The notes: generated by a model from the letters alone, not told the origin. Positions 18,810 to 29,298 are shown, numbered from the stretch's first letter. The stretch is DNA of 64,000 nt from Kordia sp. SMS9 (GCF_003352465.1 NZ_CP031153.1:62001-126000), one strand, 5' to 3'. Made by a program: numbers and translations.

Positions 18810-20942
18810 TTAAGCAGTTACACCTTTAGATTTCGCGATTACTTCTTCAGAAATGTTAGAAGGAGTTTCTGCGTAATGAGAGAATTCCATCGTTGAAGTT
18901 GCTCTACCAGATGATAATGTTCTTAATGACGTTACATATCCGAACATTTCAGATAATGGCACTGTTGCTTTTACAACTTTAGAACCAGCTCTATCAGACA
19001 TATCAGATACTTGTCCACGACGACGGTTTAAGTCACCTACAATATCTCCCATGTTTTCTTCTGGAGTTAATACTTCTAATTTCATAATTGGCTCAAGGAT
19101 TTTAGCTCCAGCTGCTTTTGCTGCTGATTTGTATCCCATTTTTGCTGCCAATTCGAATGATAATGCATCAGAATCCACAGGGTGGAAAGATCCATCTTTT
19201 AAAACAATCTTCATAGAATCCATTTCGAATCCTGCCAAAGGCCCATTCAACATTGCTGCTGCGAATCCTTTTTCAACTGAAGGAATAAATTCTTTTGGAA
19301 TACGTCCACCTTTAATTTGATCGACAAATTGCAATCCAGTTCCTTCAAAATCTTCATCCACTGGACTCATTTCGAAAACAATGTCTCCAAATTTACCACG
19401 TCCACCAGATTGTTTCTTGTATGTTTCTCTGTGTTCTGCTAGTTTCGTTAACGCTTCTTTATACTCAACTTGAGGCTCACCTTGGTTTACTTCAACTTTA
19501 AATTCACGTCTTAAACGATCTACAATAATGTCTAAGTGAAGCTCTCCCATTCCTGAGATGATCGTTTGACCTGACGCTTCATCCGTTTTTACGGTAAATG
19601 TTGGATCTTCTTCCGCTAATTTACCTAAAGCGATTCCTAATTTATCAACATCTGCTTTTGTCTTAGGCTCTACCGCGATACCAATTACTGGATCAGGGAA
19701 GTCCATAGATTCTAAGATAATTGGATTCTTCTCGTCAGATAAAGTATCTCCTGTTTTGATACTTTTAAATCCTACAGCAGCTCCAATATCTCCAGCTTCA
19801 ATAAAATCAATTGCATTTTGTTTGTTAGAGTGCATTTGGTAGATACGCGAAATACGCTCTTTTTTACCTGAACGATTATTTAATACGTAAGAACCTGCAT
19901 CTAATCTTCCAGAGTATGCACGGAAGAATGCCAAACGACCTACGAAAGGATCCGTAGCGATCTTAAATGCTAATGCAGCGAAAGGATCTTTTGCATCTGG
20001 CTTACGTTTAACTTCTTCTCCTGTATCAGGATTAGTTCCAACGATATCATCTTTATCAATTGGTGAAGGTAAGTAACGACATACTGCATCTAACAAGAAT
20101 TGAACTCCTTTGTTTTTGAATGCAGAACCACAAATCATAGGAATGATTGCCATGTCCATTACAGCAGCTCTTAATGCAGCGTGTACTTCTTCTTCAGTGA
20201 TAGAGTTTTCATCTTCCATGAATTTCTCTAACAAGTTTTCATCATACGTTGCCACTTCTTCAATTAAGTGTGCACGTGCTTCAGCAGCTTCTTCTTTTAA
20301 TTCTTCTGGAATATCAATAACGTCAAAAGTAGCTCCTTGTGTTTCATCATGCCAAACAATAGCACGGTTCTTCACTAAGTCAACAATACCTTTAAAGTCC
20401 ATCTCTTCTCCAATCGGTAATACAATTTGTACAGCGTTAGAACCTAACATTTCTTTCACCTGCTTACAAACCATTGAGAAGTTAGAACCTTGACGGTCCA
20501 TTTTGTTTACAAATCCAATTCTTGGAACTTTGTAATTATCTGCAAGTCTCCAGTTAGTTTCAGATTGTGGCTCTACACCATCCACTGCACTAAATAAGAA
20601 GACTAATCCGTCTAATACACGTAATGAGCGATTTACCTCTACTGTAAAGTCAACGTGACCTGGAGTATCGATAATATTGAAGTGATATCCTTTCGCATCT
20701 GAAGTTGGTTTTCCGTTTTCCGTTGGAAATTGCCATGTACATGTTGTAGCAGCAGATGTAATCGTAATACCACGCTCTTGCTCTTGCTCCATCCAGTCCA
20801 TTGTAGCAGCACCATCGTGCACTTCTCCAATTTTGTGACTTACACCTGTGTAGTATAAGATACGCTCTGTTGTAGTTGTTTTACCAGCATCAATATGAGC
20901 AGCGATACCGATATTTCTAGTATATTTTAAATCTCTAGCCAT
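18810..20942 (-). CDS. fusA: Elongation factor G
   Basis: EF-G is the GTPase that drives ribosomal translocation. The 710-residue protein has G1 ([15 protein letters not shown] near 15-29), G2/switch region (GITITSAAT), G3 (DTPGHVDF), and G4 (NKMDR). Domains II-V follow, including [18 protein letters not shown] in domain III and the C-terminal [19 protein letters not shown]. It lies 18 bp after rpsG. tuf does not follow it, unlike in the E. coli str operon. Confidence 0.98.
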   Translation of the reverse strand: MARDLKYTRNIGIAAHIDAGKTTTTERILYYTGVSHKIGEVHDGAATMDWMEQEQERGITITSAATTCTWQFPTENGKPTSDAKGYHFNIIDTPGHVDFTVEVNRSLRVLDGLVFLFSAVDGVEPQSETNWRLADNYKVPRIGFVNKMDRQGSNFSMVCKQVKEMLGSNAVQIVLPIGEEMDFKGIVDLVKNRAIVWHDETQGATFDVIDIPEELKEEAAEARAHLIEEVATYDENLLEKFMEDENSITEEEVHAALRAAVMDMAIIPMICGSAFKNKGVQFLLDAVCRYLPSPIDKDDIVGTNPDTGEEVKRKPDAKDPFAALAFKIATDPFVGRLAFFRAYSGRLDAGSYVLNNRSGKKERISRIYQMHSNKQNAIDFIEAGDIGAAVGFKSIKTGDTLSDEKNPIILESMDFPDPVIGIAVEPKTKADVDKLGIALGKLAEEDPTFTVKTDEASGQTIISGMGELHLDIIVDRLRREFKVEVNQGEPQVEYKEALTKLAEHRETYKKQSGGRGKFGDIVFEMSPVDEDFEGTGLQFVDQIKGGRIPKEFIPSVEKGFAAAMLNGPLAGFEMDSMKIVLKDGSFHPVDSDALSFELAAKMGYKSAAKAAGAKILEPIMKLEVLTPEENMGDIVGDLNRRRGQVSDMSDRAGSKVVKATVPLSEMFGYVTSLRTLSSGRATSTMEFSHYAETPSNISEEVIAKSKGVTA

Positions 20943-20960
20943 TTTTATAGTTGTATCTGA

Positions 20961-21437
20961 TTAAAATCTAAAATGCGAGAATGCTTTGTTAGCTTCCGCC
21001 ATCTTGTGCGTGTCTACTCTTTTCTTAACTGCTGCACCTTCTTCTTTTGCTGCTGCTAATACTTCTGAAGCTAATTTTAAAGCCATTGATTTCTCATTTC
21101 TCTTACGAGAATAGCTAATTAACCATTTCATCGCCATCGATACTTTTCTATCTGGTCTAATTTGCATTGGAATTTGGAAGGTAGCTCCACCAACTCTGCG
21201 CGAACGTACTTCTACGTGTGGCATAACGTTAGATAATGCATCTTTCCATAATTCTAAAGCTGTTTTTTCTTCGTCTGTTATCTTTGACTCAACAATATCC
21301 ATTGCGTCATAGAAAATCTTGAATGCTACAGACTTTTTACCATCCCACATTAAGTTGTTCACAAAACGTGTTACCAACTGATCGTTAAATCTTGGATCTG
21401 GTAAAAGAGGTCTTTTTTTCGCCTTTCTTTTTCTCAT
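20961..21437 (-). CDS. rpsG: 30S ribosomal protein S7
   Basis: S7 nucleates the 30S head and contacts the E-site tRNA. It has 158 residues. The start [19 protein letters not shown] has the S7 signature, and the [20 protein letters not shown] beta-hairpin lies near 79-98. It is 23 bp after rpsL and 18 bp before fusA. Confidence 0.98.
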   Translation of the reverse strand: MRKRKAKKRPLLPDPRFNDQLVTRFVNNLMWDGKKSVAFKIFYDAMDIVESKITDEEKTALELWKDALSNVMPHVEVRSRRVGGATFQIPMQIRPDRKVSMAMKWLISYSRKRNEKSMALKLASEVLAAAKEEGAAVKKRVDTHKMAEANKAFSHFRF

Positions 21438-21460
21438 GTCTTTACATTAAAAGTTTTTAA

Positions 21461-21835
21461 TTACTTCTTTGGGCGTTTTGCACCATACTTAGATCTACGT
21501 TGCGTTCTTCCTTCAACACCAGCGGTGTCTAAAGCTCCACGAACAATGTGATATCTAACTCCTGGTAAATCTTTTACCCTTCCACCTCTAACTAATACTA
21601 TCGAGTGCTCTTGTAGATTGTGTCCTTCTCCTGGAATATACGCATTCACTTCATTACCATTTGTCAAACGAACCCTTGCAACTTTACGCATTGCTGAATT
21701 CGGTTTTTTTGGTGTTGTCGTGTATACACGCGTACAAACTCCACGTCTCTGAGGACAAGAATCTAAAGCAGCCGATTTACTCTTCTTAGTTATTTTGGCT
21801 CTTCCTTTTCTTACTAATTGTGAAATTGTTGGCAT
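21461..21835 (-). CDS. rpsL: 30S ribosomal protein S12
   Basis: S12 is at the decoding centre. The 124-residue protein has [21 protein letters not shown] near 39-59, where Lys42 is wild type for streptomycin sensitivity. [22 protein letters not shown] near 84-105 holds the second streptomycin site Lys90. It is the first gene of the whole minus-strand supercluster and is preceded by a consensus promoter. Confidence 0.98.
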   Translation of the reverse strand: MPTISQLVRKGRAKITKKSKSAALDSCPQRRGVCTRVYTTTPKKPNSAMRKVARVRLTNGNEVNAYIPGEGHNLQEHSIVLVRGGRVKDLPGVRYHIVRGALDTAGVEGRTQRRSKYGAKRPKK

Positions 21836-21864
21836 CTATTATTAAATATATTTTGATGTTAAAA

Positions 21865-21878
21865 CCCTCTTTAGAGGG
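21865..21878 (-). promoter_or_regulatory. 5'-terminal hairpin of the rpsL transcript
   Basis: CCCTCT-TT-AGAGGG is a perfect 6-bp stem. It lies where transcription from the rpsL promoter should start, so the mRNA would begin with, or within a few bases of, a stem-loop. That arrangement protects 5' ends from RNases in other bacteria. Confidence 0.5.
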
Positions 21879-21881
21879 CGG

Positions 21882-21912
21882 CAAAGGTAAGTATTATTTC
21901 TAATTATTCAAA
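21882..21912 (-). promoter_or_regulatory. Promoter of the str-S10-spc-alpha supercluster
   Basis: On the minus strand TTTG (-33) is separated by 19 bp from TACCTTTG (-7). Both elements and the spacing match the primary-sigma promoter of Bacteroidota (TTTG-N19-TAnnTTTG). It lies about 45-75 bp before the rpsL ATG. Confidence 0.85.
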
Positions 21913-22018
21913 TCTTAACGACTTAATTTTCAAGAAGATTAATTTTTTAAAGTGATTCCACATAGTATTTCCTGTTTTTTTACGTTATTTTGAAGCCGCA
22001 TCGCATTCAATTTTTAGC

Positions 22019-23710
22019 TTGAAAAAATCAACACTACATATTTTACTTTTATTTTTTGCACTTTTTTGCACTTTTTCCGTCAGCGGACAAACGTTGCAAA
22101 TTAATGGCAATTCTGACGATGAACAACAAGTTATTGATGCTACCAATTATAAAAGATCGCACGAAAATATAAAATCTGTAGTAGACGAACTCGCTTCTTT
22201 GCAAAAAGCACTCTTTGCCGTTGGTTATTTTGATGCCTCCTATACCAAACTTGAGAAAGTGAGTGATTCTGTGTATCAAAGTACGTTCAGCCTAAACACA
22301 AAGTATACTTCTTTAAACATTACATACAACAGCGACACTTTAGACGAAAGTCTTTTAAAAGTTTTTAATTTACAGTATACCGATAGCACCTTCATCATTA
22401 CACCTGAAAACTTGACCCCTTTTTTAGAAGCCATTGTAGCGAATTTTCAAAATACCGGAAATCCTTTCGCAGAAGTGCAACTTCAAAATATTTTGAAATT
22501 AAAAAATGAACAAACCATCAAAGCAGATTTAGGAATTGTCGTTATTGAAAAACGCCGTTTGGATAAAGTGATTATTAAAGGATACGAAAAATTCCCAAAA
22601 TCTTACACTAAAAATTATTTACGATTCACCTCCAAAGTTTTTAACAAGGAAGAGATTACCAAGCAAGCCAAACGCATTGATCAATTGCCGTTTGCACGAC
22701 AGCTTAAAGATCCTGAAATTCTGTTTACAAAAGATTCTACCATATTATATGTATATATAGAAAAGGTGAAGAGTAATTTTTTTGATGGTTTTATAGGATT
22801 TAATTCTGATGAAGATACTGGCAATTTGAAGCTGAATGGCTATCTCGATTTGAAATTGATGAATAATTTGAATGCAGGCGAACAATTTAATCTTTTATGG
22901 AAGAATGACGGAAACGGGCAAACGAAGTTTTTAGCGGATTTGCGAATTCCATATATTTTTAATTCACCAATTGGTATTAATGCTGGTTTGGACATTTTTA
23001 GGCGCGATTCTCTTTTTAATATTGTCAATACGAAGTTGAACACTTTTTATCAGATCAATCAAAACAATCAAGTTCATGTGGGAATTCAGCAAACGGAATC
23101 CAACAATCTTTTAGAAAACGACATTAACCCTACAATTGATGATTATACTAGTTTTTTTACGACTGCTGGTTATACATTTACGAAACGAAATAATGCTTTT
23201 AGTATTTTTCCTAGTAAAGTTTTTGTTGGACTAGAAGCACAACTTGGAACACGAACGAATGACGCTGAAAGGAATGAACAAACCAAGTTTTCCTTTACGG
23301 GAAATTATTTATGGGAATTGAACAATCGGAATTTTATTTACGTCAATAATACTTCAGAAGCGTTAATTTCCGACCAGTATTTAACGAATGAAAAGTTTCG
23401 CTTGGGCGGAATTCAGTCAATCAGAGGATTTAACGAGAATAGTTTAGAGGCGACTTTATATAGCACCATCAATACGGAATACCGCTATATTCTTTCGCGA
23501 AATTCCTATGTGCATTCTATTATTGATTTTACCTATTTACAAGACGAATTGACACAAACTGACGCAAAATTGTATGGTTTTGGTTTTGGACTTGGTATTC
23601 GATCGAAATCAGGACTTCTAAAGATCAATTATGCCGTTGGAAAAGTAGACAACGCTGCGATAAAATTATCAGAATCAAAAGTACACATTAGTTTGGCTAC
23701 TTCTTTTTGA
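22019..23710 (+). CDS. Omp85/BamA-like outer membrane protein
   Basis: This 563-residue protein has an N-terminal signal peptide of about 23 residues ending Ser-Gly-Gln. A periplasmic part contains a POTRA-like segment (LDKVIIKGYEKFPKSY near 180-195). A C-terminal beta-barrel ends in Phe. RLGGIQSIRGF near residue 460 matches the loop-6 VRGF/IRGF motif of Omp85 barrels. It could be a TamA-like or two-partner-type transporter; at this length it has fewer POTRA units than BamA. No ATG is available, so the start is a TTG codon at 22019 giving Met-Lys-Lys. It is divergent from rpsL. Confidence 0.8.
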   Translation: MKKSTLHILLLFFALFCTFSVSGQTLQINGNSDDEQQVIDATNYKRSHENIKSVVDELASLQKALFAVGYFDASYTKLEKVSDSVYQSTFSLNTKYTSLNITYNSDTLDESLLKVFNLQYTDSTFIITPENLTPFLEAIVANFQNTGNPFAEVQLQNILKLKNEQTIKADLGIVVIEKRRLDKVIIKGYEKFPKSYTKNYLRFTSKVFNKEEITKQAKRIDQLPFARQLKDPEILFTKDSTILYVYIEKVKSNFFDGFIGFNSDEDTGNLKLNGYLDLKLMNNLNAGEQFNLLWKNDGNGQTKFLADLRIPYIFNSPIGINAGLDIFRRDSLFNIVNTKLNTFYQINQNNQVHVGIQQTESNNLLENDINPTIDDYTSFFTTAGYTFTKRNNAFSIFPSKVFVGLEAQLGTRTNDAERNEQTKFSFTGNYLWELNNRNFIYVNNTSEALISDQYLTNEKFRLGGIQSIRGFNENSLEATLYSTINTEYRYILSRNSYVHSIIDFTYLQDELTQTDAKLYGFGFGLGIRSKSGLLKINYAVGKVDNAAIKLSESKVHISLATSF

Positions 23711-23711
23711 T

Positions 23712-23743
23712 AAAAAAATCGCCTAGTTAAAAACCAAGCGATT
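23712..23743 (-). terminator. Terminator of the second peptide precursor
   Basis: AATCGC and GCGATT arms with an imperfect inner stem are followed by seven T on the minus strand, about 30 bp past the stop of the gene at 23772. It lies in the gap between two convergent genes. Confidence 0.7.
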
Positions 23744-23771
23744 CACATTATAATACTTAATTGAGTGTTTT

Positions 23772-24047
23772 TTACGCACAAACTTGATTGGACTGACACG
23801 TATCTGGCACTGTTCCCGAACCGCAGAATGACAAATCTACTGACTCCAATGTACACGTAGGCGCTTCAGAGACTGGCGTTGATGTACATCTTGCTTTTGT
23901 CTTTTTGCAATCTAAGGTACAACCTACATCTCCCGAACCACACACACATTGTGAAGCCCCAATAGTATTTCCTCCCAATAATTGAGATGTTCCTAGATTA
24001 GAAATTTTTCTTTTGTTTAAATCTAAACTTAACTTTTTCTTTTTCAT
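23772..24047 (-). CDS. Cys-rich GG-leader peptide, lanthipeptide-like natural product precursor
   Basis: This is a 91-residue peptide. The leader is MKKKKLSLDLNKRKISNLG, with the L-x-L-x-K-x-x-I-S-x-L pattern characteristic of Bacteroidota class I lanthipeptide precursors. It ends in a Leu-Gly-Gly processing site at about residues 24-26. The ~65-residue core has nine Cys and many Ser/Thr, and ends in Val-Cys-Ala. It shares leader logic and the Cys-Ala end with the peptide at 1012, but the cores do not align closely. No modifying enzyme or exporter is present nearby. It has its own terminator, so it is a stand-alone gene. Confidence 0.78.
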   Translation of the reverse strand: MKKKKLSLDLNKRKISNLGTSQLLGGNTIGASQCVCGSGDVGCTLDCKKTKARCTSTPVSEAPTCTLESVDLSFCGSGTVPDTCQSNQVCA

Positions 24048-24352
24048 GATTTTTTATTTTAATTATGAAGTAAAATTAAATCCAATACCCACAGATTTTT
24101 TAATCAAAATCACAATTAACGTGCATTTAACAACAAAACTCAAATTTTAATTTTGGTAATCACTCACACTATTTATATTTAAAAAACGTGGTAAACTCTC
24201 TAAAATTAAGACATATACAGTTTTCACACTCCATTTCAACACTAAGCTTCACATTACTTTTCATAAAAACTGGTCACTTTTTTCTTTAAAAAAATAGGAA
24301 TATTAACATATTATTATGATTTTTGGGATAGCTAATTCAAATAATTAACACA
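24048..24352. other. Intergenic region of 305 bp before the first SusC operon
   Basis: Very AT-rich spacer between two divergent genes. The only clear structure is the conserved leader at 24297-24346, described separately. No ORF or strong hairpin was seen. Confidence 0.6.
24297..24346 (+). promoter_or_regulatory. Conserved SusC leader, copy 1
   Basis: About 50 bp directly before the first susC-like ATG match 30564-30614 almost base for base, including ATTAACATAT, GATTTTTGG and ATAGCTAATTCAAATAA. GATTTTTG resembles the -7 consensus with one mismatch. It is likely a shared promoter and 5' UTR. Confidence 0.65.
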
Positions 24353-27300
24353 ATGAGAACAAAGTTTAATGGAATGTTAACGCTGTTACTGGCGTTGATG
24401 GTGCAACTTGCGCTTGCACAAGAGAAGACAGTCAAAGGTACTGTTTCCGACGAATCTGGAATTCCGCTACCTGCGGCCAGTGTAGTCGTTAAAGAAACAA
24501 ATTCAGGTACGACTACTGATTTTGATGGAAACTACTCCATCCAAGTAAATCAAGGTCAAACACTTGTATTTAGTTATGTTGGTTACAAAAAGAAAGAAAT
24601 AGTCGTTGGAGGAAACAACACTATTGATACTTCTTTAGAACCCGACAACCAACTAGAAGAAGTAATTATTACTGCACAGGGTATTAAAAAGGAAAAGAAA
24701 GCCTTAGGTTATGCCGTAACCACCGTAGATAGTAAAGACTTAGAGCAGAAAGCTGACACCGATATCGGTAAGATATTACGCGGTAAAGCATCTGGTGTAC
24801 GTATTACAGGTTCTGGAGGTGTGTCTGGTAGTGGATCTAACATTATTATTAGAGGACAGTCTTCTATTACTGGTGGAAACCAACCTTTATTTATTGTAGA
24901 TGGCGTTCCATTTGATGGATCTTCTGGTAGTGCCAACCAATCTGCAAGTTCAGGAGCTTTCCAATCGGGTAACGTTGCCAGTAGATTTGCTGACATCGAT
25001 CCAAACAACATTGAAAGCGTAAGTATCTTAAAAGGTTTAAGTGCAACTGCTTTGTATGGAGGTGAAGGACGAAATGGAGTAATTTTAATTACTACAAAAT
25101 CTGGAAAAGATGCAAACAAGAAAATGGAAGTTACTGTGAATCAGTCAATTTTCTTTAACGACATCATTTTACCAGACTACCAAAATACTTGGGGTAACGG
25201 TTTCCAAAATGTATATGGAGCCTTCTTTAGTAACTGGGGAGCGCGTTTTGACAGTCAAGCAACAATTGACAACGCATTTAGAACGTCTATTTTAAATAAT
25301 TTTGGTGTGGAACCATCTGTTTTATTTCCAAACAGACCTGAATTAGACAATCCAAATGTTACATACAGAGCGTATGATAGCCAAGAAGCATTCTTTAAAA
25401 CAGGAACTATTGCAAGTACTTCTGTAAATGTTGCTGGTTCTTTTGGAGACAAAGGAAGCTTTAATGCTTCATATGCACATGTGGACGACCAATCATTTAT
25501 TCCAAACAACAGCTTACGAAGAGATAACTTCTCTGTAGGGGGAACATTTAAGATGTCTAACAAGTTTACTTTATCTGGTAAAATTAGTTTAGCAAAAACA
25601 GACATTAGAAGTCCATTTACAGATGCTTCAACAGGTAGTGACGTAACATCGTCTACTGCAGGTACTGGAGGTATTGCTTCTATTTGGAATATTTTGTATT
25701 TACCACGAAGTGTTGATATTACTTTACCAAACCAACACCCTATTACAGGAGAAAGTATTTGGTATCGTGGTGGAAATGACCGTACAAACCCAGCTTGGGC
25801 GTTAAACAATACACAAGACAAGCAAAGTACAGATCGTGTATTTACTAATTTTGTAGCGATGTATGAAGCTGCGGATTGGTTAAACATTAGCTACCGTTTA
25901 GGTATTGACAGTCAAAACACAAAAGGAAGACGTGTAATTAATAAAGGATCTAATGATGGTTTACATCCTAATGGATACTTACAAACAACGTCACAAAGAT
26001 TTACAATTTGGGATCAGTCTTTATTAATTGGTATTGACAAAGAACTTTCAGAAGACTTTGGTTTACAAGCAACAATTGGTGCTACTACAAAACGTCAAAT
26101 TTTTGAGCGTGATGGTTCTGAAAGTAGAGATCAAATTATTTATGGTCTATGGAATCACTTAAACTTCAGTAACTCAAGTACAATTATTGAAGGAACTGTT
26201 TTTGCTGATAACAATACAACATATCAAACATTTAGCGAGCAAAATAACGTTGCAGCTTATGTTTCTGGAACACTTTCATATAAGAATTTCTTATATTTAA
26301 ATACTTCTTTAAGAAATGAGTGGAACTCAACATTAGAGCAAGAAAACAGATCTCAGTTTTCTCCTGGTGTAAGTATGTCATTCATTCCAACATCTGCATT
26401 TGAAGGATTGCGTTCTAAAAATTTAAACTTCTTAAAGCTTAGAGCTGGTTATGGAACATCTCCAGGATTCCCTGGTCCATACACCACAAGAAGTGTAATT
26501 TCGTTAGTGCCAAACATTTTTCAAACTGCTGGTGGAAATTCTACAACAACTACTAGTATTCCTAATTTCTTACCAAACCCTGACTTAAAGCCAGAGCTTT
26601 CTAAGGAATTTGAAGTAGGACTTGAAGCTAGATTATTAGACAACAGAATTGGATTCGATTTTACGTACTACAACAGAGATACTGAAAATCAGATTATCCA
26701 AAGACCTTTAGCTCCTGAAACAGGATATACGAGTACATTTACTAACATTGGTAATGTAATTAATGAAGGTTTTGAAATTGGATTTGACATCACACCAATA
26801 CGAACGGAAGATTTTGAATTTAAATTGACTGGTAGCTTTACACAAAACGAAAGTTCTGTAAAAGGATTGGATGATGGAGAGCAAATTCAATTTGGAGGTC
26901 TTTTCAGCGGAACAACTAATGCCGCTATCAACGATCAGCCTTTAGGTGTAATTGTTGGTGGACAAATTTTAAGAGACGCAGACGGAAATCGTTTAGTTGA
27001 CGAAAATGGATACTGGATTCAAGATCCGAACAATGGTATCATTGGAGATCCAAACCCAGATTGGTTTACAACTGTAAATACAGGAATTACCTGGAAAAAC
27101 TGGACTGTTAATATGCAGTGGGAATACCAACAAGGTGGAGACATTTATGCAACTACTGTTGGTGCATTAGTAGGTAGAGGACTTGTAGAAGATACAGATT
27201 TTGACAGAACGCAAAGTATTGTATTGCCAGGTGTTCGCCAATCTACAGGACAACCAAACGACATTCAAGTAACCGCTACGGAAGCATATTTCAACAACAT

Positions 27301-27589
27301 TGGATTTGGAATTGACGAAGTACTAATTTATGATGCTACACATGTCAGATTAAGAGAAGCTTCTATAAGCTATAGACTTCCTAAAAAGTGGCTAGACAAA
27401 ACCCCTTTCGGAAATGTGTCATTGACACTTTCAGGTCAAAACTTATTCGTAAAAGCATTCAATACTCCTGACAGTGTAAACTATGATCCTGAATTAAACA
27501 GTTTAGGTGTTGGTAACTCTCAAGGATTTGATTACTTGACTTCTTGGAACTCAAGAAGATACGGTATGAGCGTAAAAGTAACTTTCTAA
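24353..27589 (+). CDS. SusC/RagA-like TonB-dependent outer membrane receptor
   Basis: This is a 1078-residue outer membrane importer. A signal peptide of about 22 residues ends Ala-Leu-Ala-Gln. A carboxypeptidase-regulatory-like domain follows (about 25-105, with GTVSDESGIPLPAASVVV). Next is the plug domain (about 115-240) with NIIIRGQSSITGGNQPLFIVDGVPFDG, the SusC signature, and then a ~22-strand barrel ending in Phe. It works with the SusD-like lipoprotein encoded 12 bp downstream to import a ligand using TonB-ExbBD energy. No glycosidase, sulfatase or peptidase is linked, so the ligand cannot be named. Confidence 0.93.
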   Translation: MRTKFNGMLTLLLALMVQLALAQEKTVKGTVSDESGIPLPAASVVVKETNSGTTTDFDGNYSIQVNQGQTLVFSYVGYKKKEIVVGGNNTIDTSLEPDNQLEEVIITAQGIKKEKKALGYAVTTVDSKDLEQKADTDIGKILRGKASGVRITGSGGVSGSGSNIIIRGQSSITGGNQPLFIVDGVPFDGSSGSANQSASSGAFQSGNVASRFADIDPNNIESVSILKGLSATALYGGEGRNGVILITTKSGKDANKKMEVTVNQSIFFNDIILPDYQNTWGNGFQNVYGAFFSNWGARFDSQATIDNAFRTSILNNFGVEPSVLFPNRPELDNPNVTYRAYDSQEAFFKTGTIASTSVNVAGSFGDKGSFNASYAHVDDQSFIPNNSLRRDNFSVGGTFKMSNKFTLSGKISLAKTDIRSPFTDASTGSDVTSSTAGTGGIASIWNILYLPRSVDITLPNQHPITGESIWYRGGNDRTNPAWALNNTQDKQSTDRVFTNFVAMYEAADWLNISYRLGIDSQNTKGRRVINKGSNDGLHPNGYLQTTSQRFTIWDQSLLIGIDKELSEDFGLQATIGATTKRQIFERDGSESRDQIIYGLWNHLNFSNSSTIIEGTVFADNNTTYQTFSEQNNVAAYVSGTLSYKNFLYLNTSLRNEWNSTLEQENRSQFSPGVSMSFIPTSAFEGLRSKNLNFLKLRAGYGTSPGFPGPYTTRSVISLVPNIFQTAGGNSTTTTSIPNFLPNPDLKPELSKEFEVGLEARLLDNRIGFDFTYYNRDTENQIIQRPLAPETGYTSTFTNIGNVINEGFEIGFDITPIRTEDFEFKLTGSFTQNESSVKGLDDGEQIQFGGLFSGTTNAAINDQPLGVIVGGQILRDADGNRLVDENGYWIQDPNNGIIGDPNPDWFTTVNTGITWKNWTVNMQWEYQQGGDIYATTVGALVGRGLVEDTDFDRTQSIVLPGVRQSTGQPNDIQVTATEAYFNNIGFGIDEVLIYDATHVRLREASISYRLPKKWLDKTPFGNVSLTLSGQNLFVKAFNTPDSVNYDPELNSLGVGNSQGFDYLTSWNSRRYGMSVKVTF

Positions 27590-27601
27590 AAAAAAATAAC
27601 A

Positions 27602-29287
27602 ATGAAAATAAAACATAACAAATTATTTTGGTTGCTAGGTCTAATACTTGTATTCTCTTGTGAAACAACAGAATTAGATTTACTAGTAGATCCAAATCTT
27701 CCCGCTCCAGATGCCTTGGATGCGGATACAAATTTAAATTTCATCCAATTCCAGTTAGCTGAATTCTTTGAGGACGCTACTGAATCTGGAGGAGAAGCTG
27801 TACGTTTAGAGTATATGTTTGATACATATGCCATAAACTTTAACAACACAAACGCTAGTAATAGCGGAATGTGGACTACTGCATATGCAAATATCTTAAA
27901 CGAGGTTGAAGCATTAATTCCAATTGCAACTACCGCTGGACGTGTTAGACACATTGGTGTGGCTCGAATTATTAGAGCTTACACTATGATGACTATGGTT
28001 GATTACTTCGGTGATGTTCCTTACTCAGAAGCATTACAAGGTGATGTTGGAGTTGTTTTCCCTGCTGTAGATGCTGGTTCAGATGTATATGATGCTGCAT
28101 TTGCTGAAATTGATCAAGCTTTGGCTGACTTTGCTAGTATTGATGGAAATACTCCTGGCTTCAATGACTTATACTATGGCGAAAACAATAGTACTACAAT
28201 GAGCAATTGGACAAAGTTTGCAAACACTTTAAAGCTTAAATACTACTTAAACAGAAGATTGATTGACCCAACAGGTTCAGCTGCTGGAATCAATGCCTTA
28301 CTTGGAAGTGGAGATATCATTACTTCAAGTGCAGAAGACTTTAAATGGTCTTCAGGAACATCGATAAACCCACAAAGTAGACACCCATATTTTGTTGAAG
28401 AATATTTGGCTGCCAATACTGGGGAATACATTCCTAACTATTTAATGTGGACTCTTGGAGTAGAAAAAGGTGCAGACGATCCACGATTAAGATACTACGT
28501 ATACAGACAAGTTAGTTCTTTCCCAACAGATGAAGCTACTTTAAACAATGAAATTGATTGCTGGAACAATCCTAGACCTGCATCCTATGCAACAATAGAT
28601 GCTATGCAAGTTGTTCCACTACCATTCTGTTCTTTATTTGGACGAGGTGATGGATATTGGGGTAGAGACCATGCAAATGCAGATGGTATTCCACCAGATA
28701 ACAACAAAAGAACAACATTCGGTGTATATCCTGTCGGAGGTCGATATGATGATGATGATGCAGACACCATCGATGATAATGATGGATTACAAGGAGCTGG
28801 TATTTGGCCAATCATGATGGATTCATTTGTATACTTCATGAGAGCAGAAGCTGCACTATACTTAGGTACTTCTGATGATGCTGCCGCTATGTTAGAGCAA
28901 GGAATTAGATCATCTTTAACAACAGTAACTTCATTCTTACCTAATCCAGGAGACTTTACAAACACTGCTTCTGCAACAGATATTGATGACTACGTAAATG
29001 GTGTAATGGCATCATACATGGCTGCTACATCAGATGACGATAGAATGGACATCATTGGTAAAGAATACTGGATCGCTATGTATGGTAACGGTGTAGAAGG
29101 TTACAACCTTTACAGAAGAACTGGCGCTCCAGGAAACTTACAACCTACTTTATTAGGTACAGGTTCGTTTCCAAGATCATTCCTGTATCCAAATGTTACA
29201 GTTGACAGAAACATAAACATCTCTCAGAAGCCTGGACTTACTGTACAAGTATTTTGGGATAACAATCCTGCTGAGTTTATTCAATAA
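27602..29287 (+). CDS. SusD/RagB-like lipoprotein
   Basis: This is a 561-residue surface lipoprotein. It has a lipobox Val-Phe-Ser-Cys at about residue 20 and an Asp/Glu-rich N-terminus. TPR-like helices are suggested by RIIRAYTMMTMVDYFGDVPYSEA near 125-147, a hallmark of SusD-like proteins. It should cap the SusC barrel and bind the ligand outside the cell. An Asp-rich stretch near 380-400 (DDDDADTIDDNDG) may bind calcium. It lies 12 bp after susC and 11 bp before the next lipoprotein gene, so the three form one operon. Confidence 0.9.
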   Translation: MKIKHNKLFWLLGLILVFSCETTELDLLVDPNLPAPDALDADTNLNFIQFQLAEFFEDATESGGEAVRLEYMFDTYAINFNNTNASNSGMWTTAYANILNEVEALIPIATTAGRVRHIGVARIIRAYTMMTMVDYFGDVPYSEALQGDVGVVFPAVDAGSDVYDAAFAEIDQALADFASIDGNTPGFNDLYYGENNSTTMSNWTKFANTLKLKYYLNRRLIDPTGSAAGINALLGSGDIITSSAEDFKWSSGTSINPQSRHPYFVEEYLAANTGEYIPNYLMWTLGVEKGADDPRLRYYVYRQVSSFPTDEATLNNEIDCWNNPRPASYATIDAMQVVPLPFCSLFGRGDGYWGRDHANADGIPPDNNKRTTFGVYPVGGRYDDDDADTIDDNDGLQGAGIWPIMMDSFVYFMRAEAALYLGTSDDAAAMLEQGIRSSLTTVTSFLPNPGDFTNTASATDIDDYVNGVMASYMAATSDDDRMDIIGKEYWIAMYGNGVEGYNLYRRTGAPGNLQPTLLGTGSFPRSFLYPNVTVDRNINISQKPGLTVQVFWDNNPAEFIQ

Positions 29288-29298
29288 AAAAGAGAATT

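Noticed and set aside
28585..28965. Frames antisense to the SusD-like gene, some His- or Ser-rich
   Set aside because: They are shadows of a well-supported gene with low-complexity Asp codons on the other strand.
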